NCBI GenBank assembly: GCA_002395775.1
Contig: DGUV01000067.1
Span: forward strand, 5,560-69,559
DNA from: Prevotellaceae bacterium UBA4301
GTDB taxonomy: Bacteria; Bacteroidota; Bacteroidia; Bacteroidales; Bacteroidaceae
Reading direction: 5' to 3'
DNA length: 64,000 bases
Shown: positions 51,901-60,360 of the stretch, in pieces
Numbering within the stretch: the first letter of the stretch is position 1
Layout of the letters: each line of letters begins with the position of its first letter
Position numbers and translations under genes: made by a program
The notes under the pieces: generated by a model
Database searches by the model: none
The model's input: the letters and a program-made list of their open reading frames with translations, nothing else
What the model was told of the DNA's origin: nothing

Positions 51901-53319
51901 ATGTTTAATTATACAACAACCTCGAGGACTATTTTGGCCGACCTCCATACACCCGTCGGCGCCTACATGCGTCTGCGCGACCTTTATCCGCAGAGTGCAC
52001 TGATGGAGAGTTCCGACTACCACGAAGCCGCCAACTCCCATTCGTTCATCGGCATCCATCCCATTGCCAGTGTGGCCATCGGACACGGCGTTGCCACCAT
52101 CAGTCTTCCCGATGGGAGTCATTGCCAACAACCCCTGACGCCCGACTTTGGGACGGCCGAGGCCATACATACCCTCATCGGCCACATTCAGGTCGAAGGC
52201 GAGGATGCCACCCAATGCGGACTGTTCGGCTATACGTCGTTCAATGCCGTCCGCTATTTTGAAAACATCGAAGTGAAGGACGAGACCATGGAGAAGAACG
52301 ATGCTCCGGACGTGCTGTATATATTGTTCAAGACGGTCATCGTGTTCGACCATCACAACAATCTGCTGAAGGTGGTGAGCCTCAGTGCCAACGGCAGTCA
52401 GGCGGCCGAGGCGGAGATTGACGACGTCCTCCGGACGATGAACAAGTCCAACGTCCAGGCCTACGACTTCCATCCTCGAGGCGATGTCTCCTCCACGCTC
52501 TCCGACGACGAACACCGGGCGAACATCCGTCGGGGCATCCAGCACTGCTTGCGCGGCGATGTGTTCCAGATAGTGCTGAGCCGTCGTTTCGTGCAGCGCT
52601 ACGAAGGGGACGACTTCAAGCTCTACCGCACCCTGCGCAGCATCAATCCCTCGCCCTATCTCTTCTATTTCGACTTCGGAGGGTTCCGCATTTTCGGTTC
52701 TTCGCCTGAGACGCATTGCCGCATAGAGCGGATGGGGGAGGATTCGTATCGTGCCTACATCGACCCCATTGCCGGAACCACTAAGCGGACAGGCAATGCC
52801 GAGACCGACCGCCAGGGAGCGGAGTATCTGCGTAACGACCCGAAGGAGAATGCCGAACACGTGATGCTTGTCGATTTGGCGCGTAACGACCTGAGCCGCA
52901 ACTGCCACGGGGTGAAGGTGGACTTCTATAAGGACCTGCAGTACTACTCGCATGTCATCCATCTGGTGTCCAGGGTGAGTGGCGAGCTCGACAAGGGCGC
53001 CGACCCCATCAAGGCCTTCATCGACACCTTCCCCGCTGGCACACTCTCTGGCGCACCCAAAGTCAGGGCTATGCAACTCATTTCGCAGTACGAGCCCCAC
53101 AACCGCGGAGCATACGGCGGTTGCATCGGCATCATCGGCCTGGACGGAACGCTGAATCAGGCCATCACCATACGCACCTTCGTCAGTCGCAATGGCGAAC
53201 TCTGGTTCCAGGCCGGTGGCGGCATAGTGGCCAAGAGCGATGTGGAATACGAATTGCAGGAAGTAAATAACAAACTGGGAGCCTTGCGCAAGGCTATCGA
53301 AAAAGCAGAAAAATTATGA
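51901..53319 (+). CDS. trpE: anthranilate synthase component I
   Basis: The start is set at 51901 (MFNYTTTSRTILADLHTPVG). The frame is open 16 codons further up, but those codons are pure heptamer repeat. It has 472 residues. The chorismate-binding domain is complete: 'FQIVLSRRFVQRYEGDDFKLYRTLRSINPSPYLFYFDFGGFRIFGSSPE', 'IDPIAGTTKRTGNAETD', 'VMLVDLARNDLSRNC' and 'FPAGTLSGAPKVRAM'. It makes anthranilate from chorismate with TrpG. Its stop overlaps the trpG start (ATGA). Confidence 0.95.
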   Translation: MFNYTTTSRTILADLHTPVGAYMRLRDLYPQSALMESSDYHEAANSHSFIGIHPIASVAIGHGVATISLPDGSHCQQPLTPDFGTAEAIHTLIGHIQVEGEDATQCGLFGYTSFNAVRYFENIEVKDETMEKNDAPDVLYILFKTVIVFDHHNNLLKVVSLSANGSQAAEAEIDDVLRTMNKSNVQAYDFHPRGDVSSTLSDDEHRANIRRGIQHCLRGDVFQIVLSRRFVQRYEGDDFKLYRTLRSINPSPYLFYFDFGGFRIFGSSPETHCRIERMGEDSYRAYIDPIAGTTKRTGNAETDRQGAEYLRNDPKENAEHVMLVDLARNDLSRNCHGVKVDFYKDLQYYSHVIHLVSRVSGELDKGADPIKAFIDTFPAGTLSGAPKVRAMQLISQYEPHNRGAYGGCIGIIGLDGTLNQAITIRTFVSRNGELWFQAGGGIVAKSDVEYELQEVNNKLGALRKAIEKAEKL

Positions 53320-53891
53320 ATAACCCGACGAAGATAGTCATTATAGACAATTACGACTCGTTCACCTACAACCTGAGTCACCTGGTGAAGGAACAAGGTG
53401 CTGAGGTGCAGGTATTACGAAACGACCAGTTCGAACTCAGAGCCTTGGAGGCCTATGACAAGATAATCCTGTCGCCAGGTCCAGGCATCCCTTCGGAGGC
53501 AGGCCTGCTGTGCGATGTCATCCGTACCTATGCCGGCAAGAAGCCCATCCTCGGCGTCTGCCTGGGCCATCAGGCCATTGGCGAAGTGTTTGGTGCCCGG
53601 CTTGAGAATCTCACCCAGGTCTTCCATGGCGTGGCCACTCCCTGCCAGATAGTGGCCGACGACCCCATCTTCGAGGGTCTGGAACGCACCATCACCGTTG
53701 GCCGTTACCATTCGTGGGTGGTTGCAACAGATGGATTGCCCGTATGCTTGGAAGTGACAGCCCTGAGCGACGAGGGGCAAATCATGGCCCTGCGCCACCG
53801 CCAGTACGACGTTCATGGCATCCAGTTCCATCCCGAGAGCGTACTGACACCAGAAGGTAGAACCATCATTAAAAACTTTATATCCCAATGA
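53316..53891 (+). CDS. trpG: anthranilate synthase component II, glutamine amidotransferase
   Basis: This 191-residue class I glutamine amidotransferase supplies ammonia to TrpE. The catalytic triad is visible: Cys82 in 'ILGVCLGHQAIGE', and His172 and Glu174 in 'GIQFHPESVLTPEG'. The oxyanion region 'LSPGPGIPSEAG' is present. It overlaps trpE by 4 nt and trpD by 4 nt (ATGA), which points to coupled translation. Confidence 0.95.
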   Translation: MNNPTKIVIIDNYDSFTYNLSHLVKEQGAEVQVLRNDQFELRALEAYDKIILSPGPGIPSEAGLLCDVIRTYAGKKPILGVCLGHQAIGEVFGARLENLTQVFHGVATPCQIVADDPIFEGLERTITVGRYHSWVVATDGLPVCLEVTALSDEGQIMALRHRQYDVHGIQFHPESVLTPEGRTIIKNFISQ

Positions 53892-54886
53892 AAGAGATTT
53901 TAGCCAAACTCCTCAACCACGAATACCTGACCCGGGAGGAGATGAAAAACATCCTGATAGGGATAACCCATAGCGAGTTTCCCAATGAACAAATTACGGC
54001 CCTTTTGACTTGCCTGCAGATGCGTGGTGTCAGCGTGGACGAACTGCTCGGCTTCCGCGACGGCGTCTTGGAAACGGGTGTCAGTGCCATTCTCGACTGC
54101 GACCGCTACATCGATGTTGTGGGCACAGGCGGCGACCGCAAGAACACGTTCAACATCTCCACCACGGCCTGTTTCGTCATTGCCGGTGCCGGATACAAAG
54201 TAGCCAAGCATGGCAACTATGCTGCTACCAGCGTGAGCGGTGCCTCCAATGTCATCCAGCACCATGGCATCAAGTTCACCGACGACATCGACCGTCTGAA
54301 CCGTTCACTCAACGAAGCTGGCATCGTCTATCTCCATGCCCAGCTCTTTGCCAAGGCCATGAAGTTTGTGGGCCCCATCCGCAAGGCGCTGCAGTTCCCC
54401 ACTATCTTCAACCTGCTCGGTCCCATCGTCAATCCCAGTCAGCCCAAGTGTCAGTTGCTGGGCGTGGCCAACCTCGACCAGATGCGGCTCTATCATCAGG
54501 TGTATCAGAAACTTGGTATTGACTATGGCATCGTGAACTCCATCGATGGCTATGATGAAATTTCGCTCACAGGCGATTTCAAGGTGACGACGAACAGCTA
54601 CGAGCGCATCTTCCGCCCCCAGGACCTTGGTTTCGACATCGCCAAACCCGAGGAACTCGTAGGCGGAGCCACAGAGGAAGAAGCAGCACAGATATTCGAC
54701 TCCGTGCTCGAGAATCGTGCCCTGCCTGCCCAGAAGAACATCGTCCTGGCCAATGCAGCCTTTGGCATTCAGGTACTGGAGAAGGGTCAGAAGAGCGTGG
54801 AGGAATGCATGGAGATAGCCCGCGAAAGCATCGACAGCGGAAGCGCCCTGCGTACATTCCGTAAGTTTGTGGAGTTGAACAGTTAA
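53888..54886 (+). CDS. trpD: anthranilate phosphoribosyltransferase
   Basis: The 332-residue protein has the family's usual size. It transfers phosphoribose from PRPP to anthranilate. Landmarks: 'DVVGTGGDRKNTFNISTTACFVIAGAGYKVAKHGN' (PRPP and metal site), 'FAKAMKFVGPIRKALQFPTIFNLLGPIVNPS' and 'LGVANLDQMRLYHQVYQKLG'. It overlaps trpG by 4 nt and precedes trpC by 13 nt. Confidence 0.95.
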   Translation: MKEILAKLLNHEYLTREEMKNILIGITHSEFPNEQITALLTCLQMRGVSVDELLGFRDGVLETGVSAILDCDRYIDVVGTGGDRKNTFNISTTACFVIAGAGYKVAKHGNYAATSVSGASNVIQHHGIKFTDDIDRLNRSLNEAGIVYLHAQLFAKAMKFVGPIRKALQFPTIFNLLGPIVNPSQPKCQLLGVANLDQMRLYHQVYQKLGIDYGIVNSIDGYDEISLTGDFKVTTNSYERIFRPQDLGFDIAKPEELVGGATEEEAAQIFDSVLENRALPAQKNIVLANAAFGIQVLEKGQKSVEECMEIARESIDSGSALRTFRKFVELNS

Positions 54887-54899
54887 AACCGAAACAACC

Positions 54900-55637
54900 A
54901 TGCAAGATATCTTACATGAAATTGTGGCCCGAAAGCGTCTGGAGATGGAACATCTCTATGCCAAGAAACCATCCCTACGCCAGGCCTTGCTGCAGAGCCA
55001 GACAGGCATCATCGCCGAATTCAAGCGCCGTTCGCCCTCGAAGGGCTGGATCAAGGAGGACGGGCGGGCCGACACGATTCCGCTGTCGTATCAGCAAGGC
55101 GGTGCGGCCGCCCTCAGCATCCTCACCGATCAGTCGTACTTCGGAGGCAGTGACCAGCTCATCCGCAAGGCACGTCTCAGCGGTGTGACCCTCCCCATCT
55201 TGTATAAGAACTTTGTCATCGACGAGGCCCAACTCTATGCGGCCGCCCTCTGTGGAGCTTCGGCAGTCTTGCTGATAGCCGCATGCCTGAGCAAGCAGGA
55301 ATGCCGGTCGCTGTTGGACAAGGCTCACCAACTGGGACTCGAAGTGCTCTTGGAGATGCACGACGAACGCGAACTGGAGTATGCCGAACTGGAGCCAGAC
55401 CTCTGTGGCATCAACAATCGCAATCTCGGCTCCTTCGTTACCGATGTGGAACACAGTTTCCGCCTTGCTGAGTTGTTGCCCCGCGATGCGGTTAAGGTCA
55501 GCGAAAGCGGCATCAGCAATCCGCGGACGGTCAGTCAGTTGCGCGAGGCTGGTTTCCGTGGTTTCCTCATAGGCGAGACCTTTATGAAGACAGACAATCC
55601 AGGCCAAACCCTGCAAGATTTCATTGACCAATTATGA
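54900..55637 (+). CDS. trpC: indole-3-glycerol phosphate synthase
   Basis: The 245-residue TIM barrel closes the indole ring from CdRP. 'IIAEFKRRSPSKGWIK' carries the substrate-binding Lys, 'LTDQSYFGGSDQLIRKAR' and 'LPILYKNFVIDEAQLYAA' follow, and 'DLCGINNRNLGSF' and 'VSESGISNPRTVSQL' form the end of the barrel. It is not fused to TrpF, which overlaps its end by 4 nt. Confidence 0.95.
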   Translation: MQDILHEIVARKRLEMEHLYAKKPSLRQALLQSQTGIIAEFKRRSPSKGWIKEDGRADTIPLSYQQGGAAALSILTDQSYFGGSDQLIRKARLSGVTLPILYKNFVIDEAQLYAAALCGASAVLLIAACLSKQECRSLLDKAHQLGLEVLLEMHDERELEYAELEPDLCGINNRNLGSFVTDVEHSFRLAELLPRDAVKVSESGISNPRTVSQLREAGFRGFLIGETFMKTDNPGQTLQDFIDQL

Positions 55638-56245
55638 ATTGTAAATTGATTAAGGTTTGCGGTATGCGCGAAGCGGAGAACATCCGCGAGGCGGAGGCGT
55701 TGGGCATCGACTGGATGGGCTTCATCTTCTGGCCCCAATCCAGCAGATACGTTGCAGAGCGCCCCTCCTATCTGCCAACGAGATGCAAGCGTGTTGGCGT
55801 TTTCGTCGATGAACAAATCGAGCAAGTCCGGCAAATTGCAGAAGACTATGCCCTCGACATCATCCAGTTGCATGGGAACGAATCGCCGGAGTACGCCCGA
55901 ACGCTCGATGGACGCACCCTCATCAAGGCATTCAATATCGCCACTGCCGACGACCTTGCACAGACCCGGCCCTACGAAGGCATCGTCGACCTCTTCCTCT
56001 TCGACACGAAGGGCAGGACGGTAGGCGGCAACGGAGAGAAATTCGATTGGACGGTGCTCGAATCCTACCAGGGGGCGACACCTTTCCTGCTTAGTGGAGG
56101 CATAGGTCCCGACGATGCCGAGCGCATCAGGGCCTTCCGCCATCCCCGTTGCATCGGCATCGACCTCAATTCCCGCTTTGAAGTTTCCCCTGCCTTCAAG
56201 GACATAGACAGACTTAGGGGATTCGTTAAACAAATCAGATCATGA
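55634..56245 (+). CDS. trpF: phosphoribosylanthranilate isomerase
   Basis: This 203-residue TIM barrel performs the Amadori rearrangement of PRA to CdRP. 'LIKVCGMREAENI' holds the catalytic Cys, 'YALDIIQLHGNESPEY' and 'VDLFLFDTKGRTVGGNGEKFDW' (catalytic Asp) follow, and 'FLLSGGIGPDDAERI' and 'CIGIDLNSRFEVSPAFKD' bind phosphate. It overlaps trpC and trpA by 4 nt each. Confidence 0.95.
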   Translation: MNCKLIKVCGMREAENIREAEALGIDWMGFIFWPQSSRYVAERPSYLPTRCKRVGVFVDEQIEQVRQIAEDYALDIIQLHGNESPEYARTLDGRTLIKAFNIATADDLAQTRPYEGIVDLFLFDTKGRTVGGNGEKFDWTVLESYQGATPFLLSGGIGPDDAERIRAFRHPRCIGIDLNSRFEVSPAFKDIDRLRGFVKQIRS

Positions 56246-57024
56246 ATAAGATAAATAAACTGTTTGCCGAAAGGCCCAAGGACAAGAAGTTCCTGAGCCT
56301 CTACTTCTGTGCAGGTGCTCCGACACTGGAGAGCACGACACAGACTATCCTCACCCTCCAGCGTCGTGGCATTGACTTCCTGGAGGTGGGCATCCCCTTC
56401 AGCGACCCGTTGGCCGACGGTCCGGTCATTCAGGCGGCAGCCACCCGGGCCCTGAAGAATGGCATGAGCGTGCAACTGCTCTTCGACCAGTTGCGGAGCA
56501 TCCGCCAGGAGGTCACCATCCCCCTCATCCTGATGGGCTATCTTAATCCCATTCTCCACTACGGCATCGAGCGCTTCTGCCAGTCGTGTGTCGAAAGCGG
56601 CGTTTCCGGCATCATCATCCCCGACCTGCCCTTCCGCGACTATCTGGAACAGGTGAAGCCCGTGGCCGACCGCTACGACCTGCGCGTCATCATGCTCATC
56701 ACACCCGAGACCAGCGACGAGCGCATCCGCTTCATCGACGAGCACACCGATGGCTTCATCTACATGGTTTCTTCAGCTGCTACGACCGGTGCACAGCGCG
56801 AGTTCGATGAGAAGAAACAGGCATACTTCCGCCGCATCAATGAGATGCAACTGCGCAATCCGCGCATGATAGGTTTCGGTATATCGAACCGCCAGACCCT
56901 GGAAGCTGCTCAGCAGAATGCGGCCGGGGCCATCATCGGTTCGAAATTCGTTACCCTGCTCGATGAGGCAGAAGGCAATGCCGACGTGGCTCTCGACCAT
57001 TTGTTCGAGGCTCTCAATTCGTAG
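56242..57024 (+). CDS. trpA: tryptophan synthase alpha chain
   Basis: The 260-residue TIM barrel releases indole from indole-3-glycerol phosphate and passes it to TrpB. 'FLEVGIPFSDPLADGPVIQ' supplies catalytic Glu48 and Asp59, and 'GFIYMVSSAATTGAQ' and 'GFGISNRQTLEAAQQNAAGAIIGS' form the phosphate site. It is the last gene of the operon, convergent with tcdA 20 bp away. No clear terminator is seen between them. Confidence 0.95.
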   Translation: MNKINKLFAERPKDKKFLSLYFCAGAPTLESTTQTILTLQRRGIDFLEVGIPFSDPLADGPVIQAAATRALKNGMSVQLLFDQLRSIRQEVTIPLILMGYLNPILHYGIERFCQSCVESGVSGIIIPDLPFRDYLEQVKPVADRYDLRVIMLITPETSDERIRFIDEHTDGFIYMVSSAATTGAQREFDEKKQAYFRRINEMQLRNPRMIGFGISNRQTLEAAQQNAAGAIIGSKFVTLLDEAEGNADVALDHLFEALNS

Positions 57025-57043
57025 GTGGACGGGGGGCTTAGTG

Positions 57044-57778
57044 TCAGTCTTTGGTGATGTCCTGCACCACCAAGCCAGCCAGCATGAGGCCGAATATGGC
57101 AGTGACGTGGCTGACCGTACCGTTGATTTGGGCTTTATGGAAAGGGTTGGCCTCGGCTGCAGGGCTGATGGCGGTTCCTTTGTTTTGCAGGAGCTCGTCG
57201 GAATAGATGCACTGAAACTTGCGGCTGGGGAACTGATGCTGGCGCTTGAACAGGTTGCGCAGGGCCCTTGCCAGGGGGTCGCCCTGAACCTTCCAGAACT
57301 CGGCCACGCGGATGCGGGTGGGGTCCATCTTCAGCGCCGCGCCCATGGAGGAGAACAGTCTGGCTCCCGACTGGCAAGTCTGACGGATGAGGAGGGCCTT
57401 GTCGCGAAGCGAGTCGATGGCATCGATGACGTAATCGTAGTCCTGCAGGGGAAACTGTTGGGCTGTGGTCTCGGTGAACACCTGCTGCAAGGCTGTGATT
57501 TCGGCATCGGGATTGATGGTGAGCAATCGCTGGCGCATGACTTCCACCTTGGGCTGGCCCACAGTCAGGGTGGTGGCCAGGAGTTGGCGGTTGATGTTGC
57601 TCTCGGCCACGCTGTCGGCATCGACGATGGTGAGCTGCCGGATGCCTGAGCGCACAAGACTCTCGGCGCACCACGAACCTACGCCACCCACGCCGAAGAC
57701 GATGACGCGGCTCTTGGCCAGCCGCCCCATGGCCTCGGGGCCGACAAGCAGCTGTGTGCGCTGAAAAATATCATTCAT
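57044..57778 (-). CDS. tcdA: tRNA threonylcarbamoyladenosine dehydratase
   Basis: The 244-residue E1-like ATP-dependent enzyme cyclises t6A37 in tRNA. 'VIVFGVGGVGSWCAESLVRSGIRQLTIVDADSVAESNINRQ' is the nucleotide-binding loop with the arginine finger region, and 'YVIDAIDSLRDKALLI' follows. 'ISPAAEANPFHKAQINGTVSHVTAIFG' completes the TcdA/YgdL branch rather than ThiF or MoeB. Its ATG lies inside a GTAAATG heptamer, so the repeat forms the translation start context. Confidence 0.88.
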   Translation of the reverse strand: MNDIFQRTQLLVGPEAMGRLAKSRVIVFGVGGVGSWCAESLVRSGIRQLTIVDADSVAESNINRQLLATTLTVGQPKVEVMRQRLLTINPDAEITALQQVFTETTAQQFPLQDYDYVIDAIDSLRDKALLIRQTCQSGARLFSSMGAALKMDPTRIRVAEFWKVQGDPLARALRNLFKRQHQFPSRKFQCIYSDELLQNKGTAISPAAEANPFHKAQINGTVSHVTAIFGLMLAGLVVQDITKD

Positions 57779-57810
57779 TTACCATTTACCATTTAATCAT
57801 TTACCATTTC
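57776..57810. repeat. heptamer repeat, CATTTAC family, upstream of tcdA
   Basis: CATTTAC, CATTTAC, CATTTAA, TCATTTAC, CATTTCAC lie between the acyltransferase stop (57824) and the tcdA start (57778). Confidence 0.8.
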
Positions 57811-57823
57811 ACCTTTTCCTTAA

Positions 57824-58999
57824 TCATCCTACAATCCACTTGCCCACCTTGGGGATGCGTTGCACCACCACGCAGGCAGCGCCTACTGCGGAGAACGTCA
57901 AGAGGGCGGTGAGAAGTATCTGTATCGGTGTGGTCCATATTCCCAGTAGTCCGTCGTGCCCCGTTCCCAAAGCCCCGCGCAACCATCCGCCAAGCATGGC
58001 CAGCACAACCATGTGGCTCAGATACATGCCATACGAAGCCTTTGAGACGGGGAGCAGGACGTGCTGATAGAAGTGTCCTGAGAACGAGAATTTCCGGAAC
58101 AGAAGAATCCAGCCCAAGGCCATGAGGGCCACGCCGGTGGTATCGTTAATCCAGGTGGTTTCCCACACGGCCACCATGCCCATGGGGCCGGTCACGGGAA
58201 ATTGGCCCTGGGCATCGTTCATCACCATGGCGAGGAAGCCTCCGAAGGTGATGGCAAAGCCGGCGAGCCACAAGGGCAGTCCGATGCAGAGCGTGCGCCG
58301 CCACGATAGCGGTCCCACGAAGCGGCGGAAGTAAAGTCCCAGCAACAGGTAACCCACGAAACCGCTCAGATAGTAGAAGAGACCATAGGGATTCCAGCTG
58401 GCCTCGCCCCACAACGGATAATGGGCCGGGTTGGGGAGTCCCATGGGGCCGTAGATGATGGGGGGATAGGGTTCGGCCCAGGCTCTGACGAAGGGGATGA
58501 GGGTGGTGAGGAAACAGAGCAGGAGATAGAACTGGAGCTCGCGCTTTGTCACTCGTTCGGCCCAAGGCGAGAGCAGGGGCATCAGCAGATAGAGCCCCAC
58601 GAGCATATAGACGAACCACAGATGGCCGGCGGCGTAGTTGAAATTGAGCAAGAGCGAGCGCAGATTCTCGGCTGGCTGGCCCCACAGAAGGGCATAGACC
58701 AACGTCCAAACGGCAAAGGGAACGAGCACCCTGACTGCGCGGCGGCGGAGAAACTGGCTGGTGGGGTAGTGCAAGGGAAACTGCAGATAGCTGCTGGCCA
58801 CCACGAACAGCGGCACGCAGGAGCGCACAAGCGAATCGAAGAACGATGCCCACCAGGCATCCCCCTCGGTCAGTATCTGTGCCCCAGGGCCTCCGATGTA
58901 GAAAGGTTCGGTGGCATGCACAACCATCACCATGAGGCAGGCGGCAACGCGCATCCAATCCACCCAGATTTCCCGATATTGAGGATTCTTTTCATTCAT
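57824..58999 (-). CDS. membrane acyltransferase, family 3
   Basis: The 391-residue integral membrane protein has about ten hydrophobic helices. It opens 'REIWVDWMRVAACLMVMVVHATEPF', the conserved start of acyltransferase-3 proteins with the catalytic His in 'VVHA'. It also has 'SYLQFPLHYPTSQFLRRRAVRVLVPFAVWTLVYALL'. Members add acetyl or other acyl groups to surface polysaccharides, lipids or antibiotics; the acceptor here is unknown. The promoter element ends 7 nt before the ATG, so its mRNA may lack a leader. It is divergent from serB. Confidence 0.8.
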   Translation of the reverse strand: MNEKNPQYREIWVDWMRVAACLMVMVVHATEPFYIGGPGAQILTEGDAWWASFFDSLVRSCVPLFVVASSYLQFPLHYPTSQFLRRRAVRVLVPFAVWTLVYALLWGQPAENLRSLLLNFNYAAGHLWFVYMLVGLYLLMPLLSPWAERVTKRELQFYLLLCFLTTLIPFVRAWAEPYPPIIYGPMGLPNPAHYPLWGEASWNPYGLFYYLSGFVGYLLLGLYFRRFVGPLSWRRTLCIGLPLWLAGFAITFGGFLAMVMNDAQGQFPVTGPMGMVAVWETTWINDTTGVALMALGWILLFRKFSFSGHFYQHVLLPVSKASYGMYLSHMVVLAMLGGWLRGALGTGHDGLLGIWTTPIQILLTALLTFSAVGAACVVVQRIPKVGKWIVG

Positions 59000-59006
59000 A
59001 ATGCGA

Positions 59007-59014
59007 CAAAGATA
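59007..59014 (-). promoter_or_regulatory. -7 element of the acyltransferase gene
   Basis: The minus strand reads TATCTTTG, 7 nt before the ATG at 58999. Confidence 0.5.
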
Positions 59015-59037
59015 CGAAAGAATTCACAATTATTTTG

Positions 59038-59046
59038 TAACTTTGC
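59038..59046 (+). promoter_or_regulatory. -7 element of serB
   Basis: TAACTTTGC lies 26 nt before the ATG at 59073. Confidence 0.65.
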
Positions 59047-59072
59047 GCAAATTAATGAGAATTTTTATAGCC

Positions 59073-60296
59073 ATGGAAACAAAGAAAGAGCTAATACTAC
59101 TGCGCATTACGGGCGAAGACCGCCCTGGACTGACGGCCAGCTTCATGGAGATACTGGCCCGCTACGATGCCGACGTCATGGACATCGGCCAGGCCGACAT
59201 CCACAACACCCTCTCGCTGGGTATCATGATCTACGTCGATGAGCAGAACTCGGGCCAGGTGATGAAGCATGTCCTCTTTAAGGCCTCCGAGCTGGGCGTT
59301 ACCGTCCATTTTGCCCCCGTCAGCGAGGAAGAGTACAATGCCTGGGTGGGCCGTCAGGGCAAGAACCGCTCGATACTGACCGTCTTGGGCCGCCGGCTGG
59401 AGGCCAGGCAGATACAGGCCGTGACGAAGGTCATTGCCGACCAGGGACTGAACATCGACTCCATACGCCGACTCACCGGCCGCCCCCCCTTGCACGAGGA
59501 CAAGGAGTCGGCCAAGGCCTGCATCGAGTTCTCGGTGCGTGGCACCCCCAACGACAAGGCCCGGCTGCACGAGGAACTGATGCGCTTCTCCTCCGAGATG
59601 GAGATGGATTGCTCGTTCCAAAAGGACGATATGTATCGCCGCATGCGCCGACTCATCTGCTTCGATATGGACTCCACGCTCATCCAGACCGAGTGCATCG
59701 ACGAACTGGCCGAGCGCAACGGCGTCGGGGCCGAGGTGCGTGCCATCACGGAGAGCGCCATGCGTGGCGAGATAGATTTCAAGGAGAGCTTCACCCGCCG
59801 CGTGGCCCTGCTCAAGGGGCTGGACGTCAGCGTCATGCAGGACATTGCCGAACACCTGCCCATGACGGAGGGCGTGGAGCGACTGATGATGGTGCTCAAG
59901 CGCTATGGCTACAAGATAGCCCTGCTCTCCGGTGGTTTCACCTTCTTTGGCGAATATCTGCAGCGCAAGCTGGGCATCGACTACGTCTATGCCAATGAAC
60001 TGGAGATTGGCGAGGACGGCAAGCTGACGGGCCGCTACGTGGGCGACATCGTGGATGGTCACCGCAAGGCCGAACTCCTGCGCCTCATTGCTCAGGTGGA
60101 GAAGGTGGACCTGGAACAGACCATTGCCGTGGGCGACGGAGCCAACGACCTGCCCATGCTCTCGCTGGCCGGACTGGGCATTGCCTTCCATGCCAAGCCC
60201 CGCGTCGTGGCCAATGCCCGCCAGAGCATCAACACCATCGGCATCGACGGAGTCCTCTACTTCCTCGGCTTCAAGGACTCGTACCTGCACATGTAA
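59073..60296 (+). CDS. serB: phosphoserine phosphatase with N-terminal ACT domains
   Basis: The start at 59073 (METKKELILLRITGEDRPGL) is preferred; the frame upstream crosses the promoter. It has 407 residues. Two ACT-like domains (about 5-85 and 100-175) could bind serine. The HAD phosphatase domain follows: 'LICFDMDSTLIQTECIDELAE' with nucleophile Asp198 and Asp200, 'IALLSGGFTFFGEYL', and 'TIAVGDGANDLPMLSLAGLGIAFHAKP'. It makes serine from phosphoserine in the cytoplasm. Serine is the co-substrate of TrpB, but the proximity to the trp operon need not be functional. Confidence 0.93.
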   Translation: METKKELILLRITGEDRPGLTASFMEILARYDADVMDIGQADIHNTLSLGIMIYVDEQNSGQVMKHVLFKASELGVTVHFAPVSEEEYNAWVGRQGKNRSILTVLGRRLEARQIQAVTKVIADQGLNIDSIRRLTGRPPLHEDKESAKACIEFSVRGTPNDKARLHEELMRFSSEMEMDCSFQKDDMYRRMRRLICFDMDSTLIQTECIDELAERNGVGAEVRAITESAMRGEIDFKESFTRRVALLKGLDVSVMQDIAEHLPMTEGVERLMMVLKRYGYKIALLSGGFTFFGEYLQRKLGIDYVYANELEIGEDGKLTGRYVGDIVDGHRKAELLRLIAQVEKVDLEQTIAVGDGANDLPMLSLAGLGIAFHAKPRVVANARQSINTIGIDGVLYFLGFKDSYLHM

Positions 60297-60305
60297 GGAA
60301 ATCGT

Positions 60306-60347
60306 AAAAAAAAACCGACCGACTACTCATTGCGAGCGGTCGGTCGG
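60306..60347 (-). terminator. terminator of the blaI-blaR operon
   Basis: The minus strand has arms ccgaccgac (60347-60339) and gtcggtcgg (60323-60315), followed by a 9-nt T run. The upstream side has a nine-G tract (60346-60354). Confidence 0.8.
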
Positions 60348-60360
60348 GGGGGGGTATGCC

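Noticed and set aside
59097..60290. 397-codon open frame opposite serB
   Set aside because: Mirror of a strongly biased coding sequence; no start signal and no recognisable motif.
60346..60354. Nine-G tract as a phase-variation switch
   Set aside because: It lies outside coding sequence and after the promoter-distal gene, beside a terminator, so slippage would have no clear effect.
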